From Planctomycetota bacterium (GTDB taxonomy: Bacteria; Planctomycetota; Phycisphaerae; UBA1845): DNA of 12,325 bases. Numbering within the stretch: position 1 is the stretch's first letter; each line of letters opens with the position of its first letter. Below, in pieces: positions 1 to 9,200 of the stretch. The notes below the pieces were generated by a model. That model made no database searches, had not been told where the DNA came from, and saw only the letters and a program-made list of their open reading frames with translations. The stretch spans positions 1 through 12,325 of the forward strand of contig JADFIX010000030.1 in assembly GCA_022566435.1 (NCBI GenBank), given 5' to 3'. The position numbers and the translations under genes were made by a program.

Positions 1-755
1 CCCATGCCGCTGGCCGAGCAGGCGACCGGGATGTCGAGCCGTTCGGCCAGCTCCAAAAGTTCCTCGGTCGCGCCGCCGTAGCGCACGCCCTGGCCGACCA
101 GGATCACCGGCCGCTCGGCGGCGGTCAGCATGTCCACGGCCTTCACCACGCCTTCGGGATCGGCGCCGCAGCGGCTGCTGATGTTCGCCGTCCACGCGCT
201 CGGGTCCGGGGTGTCCGCGCCGGCGTCCTCCTTGAAGATGTCGAACGGCACGTCGAGGACCACCGGGCCGGGGCGTCCCGTGACCATGGTTTTCCAGGCC
301 TGGCGCATCATCAGCGGCACCTGCTCGCCGCGCGTCGGTTGGTAGACCCGTTTCGCGTAGGCCTGCACCGTGGACGGGAAATCGGCTTGATAGTGGCGGT
401 AGGTTTCCTGAAACGCGCCGCGGCCGAACTGGCTGGTCGGCACGTTGCCGGTGACCGCCAGGAAGGGCACCGAATCGAAGAACGCATTGGCCAGGCAGAT
501 CGGCAGGTTGGCCGAGCCCGGACCGCAGGAGGTGAAGGTCGCGATCGGCTGGCCGGAGACGCGGTAGTAGACGTCGGCCATGAAGCCCGCGACCGTCTCG
601 TGATGGACCGAGACCGTGTCGATGTCGTCGGAGCGCTCGTAGAGCGCGTCGATGAAACCGATGTTACCGTGGCCGCAGAGGCCGAAGGCATAGGGCACCT
701 TCTCGCGGATCAGATAGTCCACGATCAACTGACCGCCGTTCAGGGAATGGCTCAC
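1..755 (-). CDS. Thiamine-diphosphate enzyme, acetolactate synthase-like, N-terminal part (cut by window edge)
   Basis: Read on the minus strand, this frame is open from a GTG at 755 to the window edge, 251 residues, so the 3' part is missing (family members are usually about 550 residues). The start is supported by GGGAG (763-767) seven bases upstream. Residues 1-170 match the N-terminal pyrimidine-binding domain of ThDP enzymes: a GHGNIG turn near residue 28, the catalytic-type glutamate in HHET at residue 53, SCGPGSAN near 76-83, then the VTGNVP strand at 101-106 and GRPGPVVLDVP at 160-170. From about 195 the central domain starts (ERPVILVGQG near 214). The C-terminal cofactor domain with the GDG motif lies outside the window. 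The family is clear, but the substrate (acetolactate, sulfoacetaldehyde, oxalyl-CoA or another) cannot be fixed from this half. It is transcribed away from the synthetase gene. Codons end mostly in G or C, as in the first 159 codons of that gene. Confidence 0.85.
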   Translation of the reverse strand, partial: MSHSLNGGQLIVDYLIREKVPYAFGLCGHGNIGFIDALYERSDDIDTVSVHHETVAGFMADVYYRVSGQPIATFTSCGPGSANLPICLANAFFDSVPFLAVTGNVPTSQFGRGAFQETYRHYQADFPSTVQAYAKRVYQPTRGEQVPLMMRQAWKTMVTGRPGPVVLDVPFDIFKEDAGADTPDPSAWTANISSRCGADPEGVVKAVDMLTAAERPVILVGQGVRYGGATEELLELAERLDIPVACSASGM

Positions 756-993
756 TGCATGACTCCCGTTCAAGAATTGCAGGCAACGATTGGCGCGTGG
801 TGGCGATTGTCCCCCGTCTTCGCCGGGGTTCCAAGGGCCAACGGGGCGTGCCCGTCCTTCGCGCGGCCCGCCATGGACAAGGCGGCGGGCTTCCCATATA
901 CCAATCGCGGACCTCGACACGGGGACTCGGTGGCGGTTTTTTGACCGCTTTTACGCCCCGAACCCGGCCCCCAAGGACCGCCCAGGGACCACC
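756..993. other. Divergent intergenic region
   Basis: This 238-base gap separates two genes pointing away from each other, so it should hold promoters for both. On the plus strand I see one candidate, listed separately. I found no RNA gene and no convincing short coding frame. The plus-strand open frame running through it lacks family-like sequence before the ATG at 994. Confidence 0.6.
874..902 (+). promoter_or_regulatory. Candidate sigma-70-type promoter for the prolyl-tRNA synthetase frame
   Basis: TGGACA (874-879, five of six matches to TTGACA) is followed by a 17-base spacer and TATACC (897-902, four of six matches to TATAAT). Initiation near 909 would leave a leader of about 85 bases before the ATG at 994. 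The match is by eye only. Confidence 0.4.
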
Positions 994-2193
994 ATGCGCC
1001 TTTCCGCCTATTTCATGCCGACCCTGAAGGAGACCCCCGCCGAGGCCGAGATCGTCTCGCACCGGCTGATGCTGCGCGCCGGCATGGTGCGCCAGGCCAG
1101 CGCCGGCATCTACTCCTGGCTGCCGCTCGGCTTGCGGGTGCTCAAGAAGATCGAGCGGATCGTGCGCGAGGAGCAGGACCGCGCCGGCGCCCAGGAGGTG
1201 CTGATGCCGACCATCCAGTCGGCCGAGCTGTGGCGCCAGTCGGGGCGCTACGACGCCTACGGTCCGGAGATGCTGCGCATCGAGGACCGTCACGGCCGCG
1301 CCATGCTCTACGGCCCCACCAACGAGGAGCTGATCACCGACATCTTCCGGACCTCGGTCAAGAGCTACCGCGAGCTGCCGCGCATGCTCTATCACATCCA
1401 GTGGAAGTTTCGGGACGAGGTGCGGCCGCGCTTCGGGGTCATGCGCGGGCGCGAGTTCCTGATGAAGGACAACTACTCTTTCGACCTGGATTACGAAGGC
1501 GCTAAAAAGTCTTACAACAAGATGTTCGTGTCTTACTTACGGACCTTCGCGCGCCTTGGCCTGCAGGCGATCCCGATGGCGGCGGACACCGGGCCGATCG
1601 GCGTGTATCCGTTTTTCTGGCCGATGATTTTCAATAACACGGCTCAACCGCCGTTCGCGCGGAGCGTGCTCGATCCGGCACCGCCGCCGCGCTATGCCGA
1701 TCGACTCGGTCATTACTTCATCCCTCATTGTGTCTCATTCAGAGTGGAATGGACGCTGGACCGCAAAGGCGACTACGTCGCGGGAAATCTCGACGGCGAA
1801 AAGGAACTCTACTGGATCGATCCCGGTGCGGCCGATCCGCTCGAGGAGATCGAACGGGTCATCGACCAAACGACAAACCTAACGCAGGCCGGCTTTCTCA
1901 AGCTGCTACTCGGAGACAATCGCGGTGACGGCGGGGCATACAACCTTCGTGACCGGTTCGGCGGCGTGGACAATTTCGTCGCGAACTGGCACGCCCACGG
2001 TTTCGGCGACAACATCCGGCCGAACCTCACGATCTTCACCGCCGAGCGGGGGACCGGCCCGCTGGCACCGCCCCAAGTGCTGCGGGAAAACGTCTTTCCG
2101 GCCGCATTGCGAATTACAATCGATCTGGTGGACGATCAGAAGCGATTGGATCGCCCGACCCGGCACGTGATGATCATTCCCGTCGGTGGATGA
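994..2193 (+). CDS. proS: Chimeric reading frame: prolyl-tRNA synthetase N-terminal half joined in frame to a pseudopilin C-terminus
   Basis: The frame encodes 399 residues from an ATG at 994, with an AGGGA-type ribosome site about six bases upstream. Residues 1-203 are a class II prolyl-tRNA synthetase, which charges tRNA-Pro with proline in the cytoplasm. The N-terminus has the family's usual [13 protein letters not shown] start. Motif 1 lies around [14 protein letters not shown] (about 68-81), and motif 2 around [10 protein letters not shown], followed by GREFLMKD, with the arginine and glutamate that contact ATP. Homology stops just after ADTGPIG, where the family normally continues into GGDLSHEF. 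Motif 3 and the anticodon-binding domain are missing, so this half cannot be a working synthetase. Residues 204-399 are unrelated and resemble a planctomycete minor pseudopilin (separate entry). The symbol applies only to the first half. A real fusion would be unprecedented to my knowledge; a chimeric assembly is far more likely. Confidence 0.85.
   Translation: MRLSAYFMPTLKETPAEAEIVSHRLMLRAGMVRQASAGIYSWLPLGLRVLKKIERIVREEQDRAGAQEVLMPTIQSAELWRQSGRYDAYGPEMLRIEDRHGRAMLYGPTNEELITDIFRTSVKSYRELPRMLYHIQWKFRDEVRPRFGVMRGREFLMKDNYSFDLDYEGAKKSYNKMFVSYLRTFARLGLQAIPMAADTGPIGVYPFFWPMIFNNTAQPPFARSVLDPAPPPRYADRLGHYFIPHCVSFRVEWTLDRKGDYVAGNLDGEKELYWIDPGAADPLEEIERVIDQTTNLTQAGFLKLLLGDNRGDGGAYNLRDRFGGVDNFVANWHAHGFGDNIRPNLTIFTAERGTGPLAPPQVLRENVFPAALRITIDLVDDQKRLDRPTRHVMIIPVGG
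1603..2193 (+). CDS. C-terminal part of a type II secretion-like minor pseudopilin (GspJ-like)
   Basis: This is the second half (196 residues) of the fused frame. Its own start, prepilin leader and N-terminal helix are missing, replaced by synthetase sequence. The remaining body has a conserved-looking core: [18 protein letters not shown] in the middle, which resembles the 'residual-strain' strand region of J-type pseudopilins, and a C-terminal segment, [18 protein letters not shown], followed by [10 protein letters not shown] at the stop, the usual ending of this family where a predicted amphipathic strand carries a hydrophobic value judgment of chain fold. The next gene, 103 bases downstream, is a K-like pseudopilin, and J then K is the normal order in type II secretion operons, where the J and K proteins cap the pseudopilus tip. 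Codon use is more mixed than in the synthetase half. The assignment to J rather than another minor pseudopilin is inference. Confidence 0.6.
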   Translation: MYPFFWPMIFNNTAQPPFARSVLDPAPPPRYADRLGHYFIPHCVSFRVEWTLDRKGDYVAGNLDGEKELYWIDPGAADPLEEIERVIDQTTNLTQAGFLKLLLGDNRGDGGAYNLRDRFGGVDNFVANWHAHGFGDNIRPNLTIFTAERGTGPLAPPQVLRENVFPAALRITIDLVDDQKRLDRPTRHVMIIPVGG

Positions 2194-2296
2194 ATTCGTG
2201 CCGAGCTTTGCGAGGAGATGATCGGCCTGGTGACGTAAGGATGCAGCAGCAGACGATGGAATCATCGCGTCCCCAACGAGTGGACGACGAAAGTGT

Positions 2297-5200
2297 ATGA
2301 GCGAATTGTTAATGACGAATCAACAACGAAAACCGTTTTCCCTCCAGTTTCGCTCCGGTCAAACCGGTGCAAGACGACGTCGAGGCACCGTCATGATCCT
2401 GGTCGTGACCGTGCTCGGCATTTTGTTCGTCACCGGCGTGGCGTTCATGGCCAGCATGAGTTTCGAGTCCGAATTGATCCGCGTCGCCCAGCAGCGTGCG
2501 GGCACCCAGCCGGTGATTGACGATGTCGCCGGCACAATCGACGAATTCCTCGGCGCGGGGTTTGGTGAAATCATCGACGCCACCACCGGAGCCGCGATCA
2601 TTGAGCAGCCGGACACGGCTTTGGAATCCTTGTCATCGATACCCTTCGCCCAAACGCCGGGACAATTCAATAGCTTCTCTCCCGTGGAGCCGTACGTGGA
2701 CGATCCGTCAGCCACGCCGACCCGTTTCGTCTGGGGCTGGTTCACCGATCCGCAGGCTCTGACCGGTGATGGCGCTAACGATTTTGCAGGCTCCAACGAT
2801 CTTCGCATAAACACCGCCTGGCAGAGCGGCGTTTCAGTCGTCAACTATCCCCCCATGCCGGTGGACGCTGACGGCGATGGTATCGTCGACGCCAATCAAG
2901 TGAACCTCGATCAACTGGGCTTCACACGCCGACAAATCGATCCGCTGGCCAAGGTGTTGAACCCGGAAACCAATCCCACGGGTTCGGTCTACTTGGGACT
3001 GCGTATCGTACCCCACGGCGGTATGGTGAATTTGGCCGATGCTCATCCGACGCTCATCCGCGAACTGTTCTCCATGGGTTTGAATGAGGATCTCCCGCAA
3101 GACAATCGTTTCTTCGAGCCCTATTCGCCCCTGATGGAGGAAGCGTCACTACGCCGCCGCGGCATGTTACCGCCACGCGAACTCCCGCCCACCCAGCTTC
3201 TCGGAAGTCCGCTGGATCCCGATCCCAATACCAGCGGCGCCGACTACCCGGCACTCTACTGGCCGAACGAGACCGCCGCCGACCATCGCCACTGGCCCTT
3301 CACGCCGGATGAGTTTGCGGACGGCCAACCCAACAAACCAATCTGGTTCACTCGGATGGACCCGGAGAGCGCGAACTCGAACAATCCGGTCGGCGACGAT
3401 TACGATCGACGCCATTTGGCCACCAGCATCAGCCACGACGACCTGCTGCGGCGTGCGACGGTCATTGATGCCGGCGGTCAGAGGATGGACGTTGTCGATT
3501 GGGCCCTGGCGAATGGTATCGATCCAAGTAGGTTTCCCTATCTGGACTACCCGAGCGGACCCGGCGCCTTTGCGAATACGTATACGGGCGCCGACATGAC
3601 ATTCAATCGTTTCGATTGGTCTGACTGCGAAGGCGATCCGGACTGCGAACTGAACCCGCGCAAGGGAAGATTGCGCCTGAGCATGGCGTGGCTCGATGAG
3701 ATGTGGCCGACTGACCCGGCGCGTGCCACGAGAGTGATCCAAGACACCTTCACCCTCCTGTTGCTAAATGCCAGAGGCAGCGAGTGGGACAAAGACGACA
3801 CGAGCAATGATATTCCGCCGCAAGACCTCGACGGGGACGGCGTTTATGACAAACCCGGCAAACGGGTTTTGGATCCCGAATTCGATGCGATCGCGGAAAC
3901 CGCGGCCGCACTGACCGCCAACATGATCGACTTTTTCGACTTCGATAACGTACCGACCGCCGTCGAGATTCGGGGTGCGGACTACACGGCAGCACCGACC
4001 CAGTTTGGCGTGGGCACAGGTGAATTCGTCTACGGCCTGGAGATTCAGCCGTACATTACGGAAGTGGCGGCCAAAGTGGTCGAACATACTGACCCGCAAA
4101 AACTCAGTACGGCGGACCCGGCCAATTCCAGTTACGCCATCGAACTGTTCAACCCCAATGAAGAACGCGTCATTCTGGGCGACTACTTTCTGAGAATCCA
4201 AAGTACGGCCATTGGTTCTGTAGACGAACAGTTGAGCGGAGTACTCAATCCGGGAAAATTCAAGACCTATAGGTGGACGGGGGATCAGGGTGATTTCTCC
4301 GCGACCGAAAAAATGACCAACCTCGATTTTCAGGCCGGACGAACGATCGAGCTGATTCGCGACGTCGGCGGAGTCAAGATCGTGGTGGACCAGTTCGATC
4401 TCATGCGCTATCCGACGTTTGCGGCGTTCGCCTTACAAGGTGGAGACGAAAAACCCCACTCGGTTCAGCGATATGCCAGGACCGGGTTTCCCTGGTATGC
4501 CACCGTACCCCACACGACCGACTTGGGAATCGAGACCATCGGCCAATCGACGAAAGAGACGATTCCCTTATGGAAGCCGGTCGAAGCGATTATTGCCAAC
4601 GAAGGCTCATTCTCGACCGCGTTCCCCACCACGGGGTCGCTGCTGCTTCTCATGCGCTTTGCCAATTCGCAGAACGCCGCGTTCACCAGCCGGCTAAGCA
4701 GTGGACCCTTGCCGACAGGACCTCCCGTTCCTCACCCGATCGACGACGGCCGCATGCCCATCTACGACGTCGAAGACGAAATGTTTCATCACATTAATCC
4801 GAGTGAACATCCAACGAACCTCCAACTTTCGGGGGCGACGGCGCTCACAGCAGGTCATTCCGGCACGATCGAGCATCTTCCCTGGGGGCAGTTGGTCTTC
4901 GACTACTTCACCGCCCTACCGCTGGAAAACCCCGGCCCCTATGGCGACTATGACGACTATAAAGTCAACGATCCGCTGAAATACCTCAGACCGGAGCAGC
5001 CCCGCGTGGATATGGACGGCATGCGAGCCCATGGTCGAATCGATATCAACGCCGCACCCTGGTTCGTCATGAAAGGCTTGCCCTTTATTCCGATGAAACT
5101 TGTACCTCAGCCATTTAAGGACACGTTTCGTCTGACCTTGGATCTCGACATTCTCGACGACGATAACCCGCAGCCCATCGGCGAGGTCCGGGCACAGGCT

Positions 5201-5758
5201 ATCGCCGCCTATCGCGACCAGCGGCTCATCAAGAGCAGCGATCTCCTCACGGGGTACAAGGGCCTTTCCGGCGACTACAACACCGACATCACCGGCGCGA
5301 ACTTCGGCCGCGGCTGGATCGAACCTGCACCCAAGATTCGTCGGGGGATGGGGTTTCTTTCGGTCGGCGAGTTGGCCAACGTCCGGCACCCGGCGGCTGA
5401 TTCGGTCGTGCCGGGCGAATTGCGGATGCGCCTTGATGACAGTGTGGTAGGCGCGGACGACGTGAGCCATCTGGGCACCTATCTCGAGGCGGTTGCGGCG
5501 CTGGCGTGTCTTTCAGACTGGGTCTCGGTTCGTTCTCAGGTGTTTACCGCCTACGGCACGCTTCGTGGGGATAAGGACCCGACGATCGAGGATGACGATT
5601 TGGCGGTGCAAGAAGAAATGCAGAGCAAAGACGTGGACACGCGGGCGATTCGCTTCCAGGAAACCATCGACCGACTTCCGACGTTTCTTGGGGCCGAGGA
5701 GCCGTCACGAATCGGCAGCCGCGTGCTCGCGACCTATAACGACGTACGAAACGACTGA
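2297..5758 (+). CDS. Oversized GspK-like minor pseudopilin
   Basis: The protein has 1153 residues, roughly three to four times the usual GspK. The N-terminus is basic, with RRRRG at 26-30 as a prepilin peptidase site and a hydrophobic segment at 31-52 (TVMILVVTVLGILFV at its start). The glutamate usual at position +5 of the mature protein is absent, as is common in K-type pseudopilins. Two aspartate-rich loops look like calcium sites (DADGDGIVD from 190; DLDGDGVYD from 510). IELFNPNEE at 615-623 resembles the start of a lamin-tail-like domain. The C-terminal third carries the K-type signature GRIDINAAP (913-921), then AYRDQR, and SVGELANV from 1022. It would sit at the tip of a pseudopilus in the inner membrane and periplasm. 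It follows a J-like gene by 103 bases, probably in one operon. ATG 2297 has a weak ribosome site; ATG at codon 6 is an alternative. Function beyond pseudopilin is unknown. Confidence 0.75.
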   Translation: MSELLMTNQQRKPFSLQFRSGQTGARRRRGTVMILVVTVLGILFVTGVAFMASMSFESELIRVAQQRAGTQPVIDDVAGTIDEFLGAGFGEIIDATTGAAIIEQPDTALESLSSIPFAQTPGQFNSFSPVEPYVDDPSATPTRFVWGWFTDPQALTGDGANDFAGSNDLRINTAWQSGVSVVNYPPMPVDADGDGIVDANQVNLDQLGFTRRQIDPLAKVLNPETNPTGSVYLGLRIVPHGGMVNLADAHPTLIRELFSMGLNEDLPQDNRFFEPYSPLMEEASLRRRGMLPPRELPPTQLLGSPLDPDPNTSGADYPALYWPNETAADHRHWPFTPDEFADGQPNKPIWFTRMDPESANSNNPVGDDYDRRHLATSISHDDLLRRATVIDAGGQRMDVVDWALANGIDPSRFPYLDYPSGPGAFANTYTGADMTFNRFDWSDCEGDPDCELNPRKGRLRLSMAWLDEMWPTDPARATRVIQDTFTLLLLNARGSEWDKDDTSNDIPPQDLDGDGVYDKPGKRVLDPEFDAIAETAAALTANMIDFFDFDNVPTAVEIRGADYTAAPTQFGVGTGEFVYGLEIQPYITEVAAKVVEHTDPQKLSTADPANSSYAIELFNPNEERVILGDYFLRIQSTAIGSVDEQLSGVLNPGKFKTYRWTGDQGDFSATEKMTNLDFQAGRTIELIRDVGGVKIVVDQFDLMRYPTFAAFALQGGDEKPHSVQRYARTGFPWYATVPHTTDLGIETIGQSTKETIPLWKPVEAIIANEGSFSTAFPTTGSLLLLMRFANSQNAAFTSRLSSGPLPTGPPVPHPIDDGRMPIYDVEDEMFHHINPSEHPTNLQLSGATALTAGHSGTIEHLPWGQLVFDYFTALPLENPGPYGDYDDYKVNDPLKYLRPEQPRVDMDGMRAHGRIDINAAPWFVMKGLPFIPMKLVPQPFKDTFRLTLDLDILDDDNPQPIGEVRAQAIAAYRDQRLIKSSDLLTGYKGLSGDYNTDITGANFGRGWIEPAPKIRRGMGFLSVGELANVRHPAADSVVPGELRMRLDDSVVGADDVSHLGTYLEAVAALACLSDWVSVRSQVFTAYGTLRGDKDPTIEDDDLAVQEEMQSKDVDTRAIRFQETIDRLPTFLGAEEPSRIGSRVLATYNDVRND

Positions 5759-5825
5759 TCCGCGACACCGCCGGTCGAATCCGGTGAGGTGAATCCGGTT
5801 AAGCGTTTCAAAGACAAGATGGGGG

Positions 5826-5851
5826 GTTGACCGGCTGGGGTTCCGGTCAAC
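5826..5851 (+). terminator. Hairpin downstream of the GspK-like gene, possible terminator without a T run
   Basis: GTTGACCGG (5826-5834) pairs perfectly with CCGGTCAAC (5843-5851) around an 8-base loop. It lies 67 bases after the stop codon. No T tract follows, so it may act as a weak terminator or as a 3'-end stabiliser, and its use as a terminator is uncertain. Confidence 0.45.
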
Positions 5852-6057
5852 GCGGGGTCCTGCAAAACCCGATACGAACGGTCCACAAACGCGTAGGACC
5901 GAGAATGAATCGCCGAAGCGCCACGTTTTGTCGAAAAGTGACGCAGTAAATCGGCCAGTCGGCCTCGGTGCGGTGCTGTCTATCGGACGAACCGAACGAA
6001 GATTCACGGCACTTGATAGGAGGACCCCGGTAATCACCCCGCGTGAGCGGCTCGCCA

Positions 6058-6086
6058 TTGGAAATCGGGGCGCTGGTTGGTATGAT
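6058..6086 (+). promoter_or_regulatory. Candidate sigma-70-type promoter for the giant repeat protein
   Basis: TTGGAA (6058-6063, four of six matches) and TATGAT (6081-6086, five of six) are separated by exactly 17 bases. Initiation near 6093 would give a leader of about 44 bases to the GTG at 6137, or about 137 bases to the ATG at 6230. This suggests the gene has its own transcript rather than depending on the pseudopilin operon. Confidence 0.5.
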
Positions 6087-6120
6087 CGGGAACTCGGGGG
6101 TAGAATAGCTAGATAACCGC

Positions 6121-6127
6121 AAGGAGG
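6121..6127 (+). promoter_or_regulatory. Strong Shine-Dalgarno ahead of an upstream in-frame GTG
   Basis: AAGGAGG is a full match to the anti-Shine-Dalgarno complement and ends nine bases before the GTG at 6137, which is in frame with the long protein and would add 31 residues before the predicted signal peptide. It competes with GGAG at 6218-6221, eight bases before the ATG at 6230. Confidence 0.5.
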
Positions 6128-6229
6128 GGGAAGGCCGTGAAAGTGGGTACTCTCGCTAGAGTGGCACGGCCCAGCCACGCGGTGGGTTCAGTCACGATTA
6201 CTCCTCCCATTCGCAATGGAGCAAGAACG

Positions 6230-9200
6230 ATGCGCACGAGTCTAATCAGTATCGGCGTCCTCACGCTGATCTTCGTTATTGGTGTATCTCAGCGAGCGAT
6301 GCCGCTGGAGAAAGCGATCGTTCCGCTCGCCGAGCCGAACATCAACGCCGGTTTCGAGGTCTTGCCGTCGGCTGTCGATGTCGGTGCGCTGTTGGTGTCG
6401 CCCGACTGTGACACGATCGGCGGTTTTGCCCCTCCTGCGTTTGGTTTTACAGAGGTATACCGAGGGAACAGAATCCTCATGACTGATACTTCCGAACTGA
6501 CCCGCCTGGAGATGGATCTTCAGTTTTTCGATTTCGCCGAACTGCACTTTACCGTTCATGAGCAGTGCGACGACGGCGAATCCTTCGATAAAGTGGGCGA
6601 AAGCATCGTCCTCCATCAAGGGAATGAAGTAGGCGACTTTTCCCTGCGTACCTACTCGAGCGATGTGTTCGAGCCGCCCATCCAGCTCCTCGCCGGTTGC
6701 ACCTATGCCTTCGGCGTGGCATGGGAGGAACTCGTGATATTTGTCAACGATGACGTGAATTACCCCACGGTGAACGACGGATTCCAGGACGGCGACGTGC
6801 TCGGAGGCACCCATATCAGCCAGGGGCCGCCCGTCCCCGAGTCCTGGGATTTCCCGGACGATTCGTTCGCCTACCTCATGCACCTTTGCCTCTCGCCCAA
6901 GCCCGGCGCCTGCTGCCTGGGCGCCGGCATCTGTGAGAACTTGACCCAGCTCAATTGCGAGGCCGCCTTCGGCACTTTCACCGCCGAGCGATTCCTCTGC
7001 GACGATGAATCGATCAACCCCAAGGAAGAATTGTGCCCGCTCGCGGTGGGTGGATGCTGCCTTCCCGACGACGGGGGATGCTTCGATCTCAACCGGTTCG
7101 CATGTGAAAACGAAGCCAACGCCGGAACCTGGACCACTGACGGGTGTTCGACCGAACCTTGCACACCGCGCGGCGCTTGCTGTAGAGAGGACGCAGCCGC
7201 ACTTTCTCCTTGTTCCGAAGAAACTGAAGAGGCGTGCACTGAAATCGATGGCATCGACGGAATCTATCAGGGCGACGATACGAATTGCACGGAAGATGGC
7301 CTCTTGTGCAACACCGGGGCGTGCTGCTCGGGTGAATCGTGCGCCGAGCTGACGGACGCCGAATGTGCCGCCAATCCGGGCGTCTGGCAAAAAAGCGGGT
7401 CCCGCTGCGAAGCCGACACGTGCGACCCGCCCGGCGCATGTTGCCTCGACGACGAATGCGAGGATGAACTGGACGGCATGAACTCGGCTCGCTGCGAGGC
7501 GGCCGGCGGCGTCTACCAAGGCGACTTTTCGATCTGCGATGATACGCAACCGGACGCCTGCGGGCGAGGGGCGTGCTGTGCTCAGGGGATTGGATGTATC
7601 GATCTTACGCAGCAACAATGCGAAGAAAGCGTCGGCGGTACTTTTGGAGGCAGCGGTACCGCGTGCGCCACACTCGACCCCCCGTGTCCGGGCACGTGCT
7701 GCTGGGACTTCGGGTGTCTGCCGAGCGAGACCCCTGTCAGCTGCTCGCTGTTTCCGGGAGGCTTCTTCGGCGGTTACGTAGACTGCGGGAGCGACCCGGA
7801 CCCGTGTCCAAACCTCCCCGAGGGCGGATGCTGCTTGGACGACGGAACCTGCATCGAGACGACCTCTGCGGGCTGCGGCGCCTTGAACGGTGCATTCGAT
7901 GGAAAGTCCTTGACCTGTAGGACCAACGCATGTGTGGACGCCACGATACGCGGGGCATGTTGCCTACCTGATGGACGCTGTGCCGAAGTCACATCGGCGG
8001 ACTGCCCGCTGGCGGTCGGTGTCTTCAACCTTAACGAATTGTGTACCGTCGAGTTCTGTGTTCTGGGCGTTTGCTGCCACGGCGACCGTCTTTGTGTGCC
8101 AAGCGACCTGGTTGGCGACATCGCAGACTGCACAGCCGATTCCGGCAATTTCTACGCCGGACGTGAGAATTGTGACGTCTGTCCGCCGGCGGGGGCCTGC
8201 TGTTTCCCCGTCGATCACCCCGAGGAACCTTGCAAAGATCGAACACAGGCTTCGTGCGAGGCCGATGGCGGTTCTTACGGGGGCGAAGGCACAGCATGCG
8301 CGGATCTCGATGTGTGCGAACTCGGCGCTTGCTGCCGAGACGACGGAGATTGCGACAATACGATTCTGGCCGCCTGCCTAACGCGTTACAACCCGGGAGT
8401 TCTTTGCGGCGCGGAGATCCCGCCCTGTCCGACCGCCCAGGCATGTTGTCTGCCGGACGGAAGCTGCAAACTCCTCACGCCTTCTGCCTGCGCGGACCTT
8501 GATGGAGGCGAAACACAGGAGAACGTCACAAGCTGCGATGACGTCGACATGTGTACCGTAGGCGCTTGCTGCGTGCCCGGTGAACCGGGCGTCTCGCTGA
8601 CTACGTGTGTCAGTGATTTGACCAGACTCGAGTGCGATGCACAGAACGGTTCTCATCAGGGCGTACGCGAAAAGTGCTTGCCCGGCGGGCACTGTACTGA
8701 AGGTGTGTGCTGTGTCTTCGGCGAGATCTGCAACGACATCTTGACGGAAAACGCGTGTATCACATCGGGCGGCAGTTATCAGGGCGTAGACACGAGTTGC
8801 GACGACACCGACCTTTGTACCGAAGGTGCTTGTTGCATCGACGATGCGCCTTGTCAAGAATTGACGGAAGGGAACTGTGCCGCCATCAACACGGGCAGGT
8901 ATCAGGGACCAGGGGTGGACTGTGATGAGTGTACCAGGGGCGCATGTTGCCGAAGCAACGGCATTTGTGACTTCCTGACAACCATTGGCGAATGCGACGG
9001 CATCAACGACACGCATTTGGGTGTGGACACACGCTGCGACGGTAACGATGCGTGTGACGAAGGCGCCTGCTGCCTAGACAATGGAGACTGCGACGTCATC
9101 TTTAGGAGCCAATGTCGCGACCGTGACGGAATCTTCTTTGTAGACCAGGACTGCTCGGCAGCGCCTTGTGCGCAGGCCGGTGCCTGTTGCGAAAACGACT

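Larger units (their letters stand above)
5759..6229. other. Intergenic region between the GspK-like gene and the giant repeat gene
   Basis: This gap of 471 bases (378 if the GTG at 6137 is the start) holds a perfect hairpin near its left end, a promoter candidate near 6058-6086 and a strong AAGGAGG at 6121-6127. GAATCCGGT occurs twice in the first 50 bases as a short direct repeat. No RNA gene was recognised. Confidence 0.6.

Noticed and set aside
790..993. Upstream extension of the synthetase to the ATG at 790
   Set aside because: The added 68 residues are arginine- and proline-rich with no family likeness, and [13 protein letters not shown] at 994 is the usual N-terminus of the family.
664..1395. 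Minus-strand frame of 243 codons overlapping the start of the synthetase
   Set aside because: It runs antisense through the synthetase and the intergenic region and reads as low-information histidine- and glycine-rich sequence. The plus-strand class II motifs are decisive.
994..2193. A genuine bifunctional synthetase-pseudopilin protein
   Set aside because: A cytoplasmic enzyme lacking motif 3 and the tRNA-binding domain joined to a pseudopilin body lacking its leader and helix makes no functional sense.
6242..7618. Long minus-strand open frame (458 codons) opposite the giant repeat gene
   Set aside because: It is the antisense shadow of a coding region with regular codon use and few TTA, CTA or TCA codons. 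The translated product shows no family features, while the plus strand has a signal peptide and clear repeats.
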